From NCBI GenBank assembly GCA_002293615.1, contig DBDN01000077.1, forward strand, positions 1 to 6,236: a DNA stretch of 6,236 bases. The letters are read 5' to 3'. The stretch comes from Betaproteobacteria bacterium UBA931. GTDB taxonomy: Bacteria > Pseudomonadota > Gammaproteobacteria > Burkholderiales > Casimicrobiaceae. Under the pieces are notes generated by a model, which did no database searches, was not told the DNA's origin, and worked only from the letters and a program-made list of their open reading frames with translations. Below, piece by piece: positions 5,815 through 6,236 of the stretch (position 1 is its first letter; every line of letters begins with the position of its first letter). Position numbers and translations under genes: made by a program.

Positions 5815-5844
5815 AGTATACCGTGTACAAATGGAAAAGGCCAA
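5815..5844 (-). promoter_or_regulatory. Promoter of greA
   Basis: On the minus strand -35 TTGGCC (5839-5844, 4 of 6) and -10 TATACT (5815-5820, 5 of 6) are separated by 18 bp. RNA would start near 5808, giving a leader of about 65 nt before the greA ATG, with the terminator hairpin in its middle. Confidence 0.65.
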
Positions 5845-5955
5845 GGAAACAACCGAAAAATGGCGATACGTTTGCTGGAAAACACTAAAAACATTTGCTT
5901 ATTATTGATAAATTTTTTATACGCTGTATTTTTCAAGGGATTGGGGGCGCCGCTG

Positions 5956-5961
5956 TATAAT
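5956..5961 (+). promoter_or_regulatory. Candidate -10 element for surE
   Basis: A perfect TATAAT ends 20 nt before the surE ATG and would give a leader of only about 14 nt. The -35 region is poor (TTCAAG at 18-bp spacing). It is preceded by TG directly, not by the spaced TGn of an extended -10. Confidence 0.45.
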
Positions 5962-5981
5962 TCCCAATTTTTGGCGGCATC

Positions 5982-6236
5982 ATGCGCATTCTTCTTTCCA
6001 ATGACGATGGTTATTTTGCGCCCGGGTTGGAACATCTGGCGGCAGCGGTGGCCTTTTTTGCAGAAATTGAAGTGGTTGCTCCCGAGCGGGATCATAGCGG
6101 CGCATCGAATTCGCTGACGCTGGACCGCCCTTTGCGCATTCTTACGCCCGCTTCCCTAAAGTATTCCGTGCAGTAAATCGGGCAGGACGTCGTGTTTAGC
6201 GTTCCGTCGCTGCCGATAAAGCGGTGGCTGTGGTAC
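5982..6236 (+). CDS. surE: 5'/3'-nucleotidase SurE, N-terminal part, frame broken near the window end
   Basis: SurE is a cytoplasmic metal-dependent phosphatase of nucleoside monophosphates, linked to stationary-phase survival. The first 64 codons from the ATG at 5982-5984 give a clear SurE N-terminus: MRILLSNDDGYFAPGL with metal ligands D8 and D9, VVAPERDHSGASNSLTLDRP with metal-binding S39, then LRILTPASLKYSVQ and a TAA at 6174-6176. The family normally continues with an NGTPTDCV block and runs to about 250 residues. No single frame in 6174-6236 continues it, but fragments in different frames (AAT at 6176-6178, then a GAC..GTGTTT..GCG pattern at 6186-6201) resemble codons of that block with indels. 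This suggests poor sequence at a contig end, or a real pseudogene. Ribosome binding site weak. Divergent from greA. Confidence 0.85.

Noticed and set aside
5724..6095. 123-codon minus-strand frame across the greA/surE control region
   Set aside because: It covers the greA promoter and terminator and is antisense to surE; no recognisable protein.
1..6236. tRNA, rRNA, CRISPR arrays, insertion sequences or phage genes
   Set aside because: No repeat-spacer pattern, transposase or integrase motifs, or tRNA-like cloverleaf were seen on either strand.

Overview
The window looks like a core chromosomal segment from a proteobacterium, most likely a betaproteobacterium. Protein style points that way: FtsH starts with an MNSMFKN-type N-terminus from a TTG codon, and YhbY carries a long basic tail. 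The gene order greA - yhbY (opposite strand) - rlmE - ftsH - folP - glmM is the one also known from E. coli. Base composition is moderate and slightly GC-rich in the conserved genes. Genus cannot be set from sequence alone. Both ends are cut: glmM on the left and surE on the right are partial.

Layout from left to right. 1-170 (-) is the start of glmM (phosphoglucosamine mutase). 182-1021 (-) is folP (dihydropteroate synthase). A strong intrinsic terminator at 1063-1107 (-) closes ftsH. 1127-3028 (-) is ftsH (membrane AAA+ zinc protease). 3029-3186 is a structured leader with hairpins and a candidate promoter. 3187-3846 (-) is rlmE (23S rRNA 2'-O-methyltransferase). 3902-4417 (+) is yhbY (CRS1-YhbY RNA-binding protein). 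4538-4945 (-) is an AT-rich psiE homologue. 4946-5265 is a gene-free stretch with small inverted repeats. 5266-5742 (-) is greA (transcript cleavage factor). 5743-5981 holds the divergent greA/surE control region. 5982-6236 (+) is the start of surE, whose frame breaks near the window end.

How the genes relate: yhbY and rlmE act in large ribosomal subunit maturation, ftsH in membrane protein quality control, greA in rescue of backtracked RNA polymerase, folP in folate synthesis and glmM in cell-wall precursor supply. This is a housekeeping cluster and I see no defence, mobile or otherwise novel multi-gene system. The points most worth a second look are a terminator hairpin inside the greA leader, resembling the arrangement that yields the GraL RNAs in E. 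coli; an AT-rich psiE placed between greA and yhbY, which are adjacent in E. coli; the broken surE frame; and the terminator that splits ftsH from folP-glmM, whose two start codons lack Shine-Dalgarno sequences.
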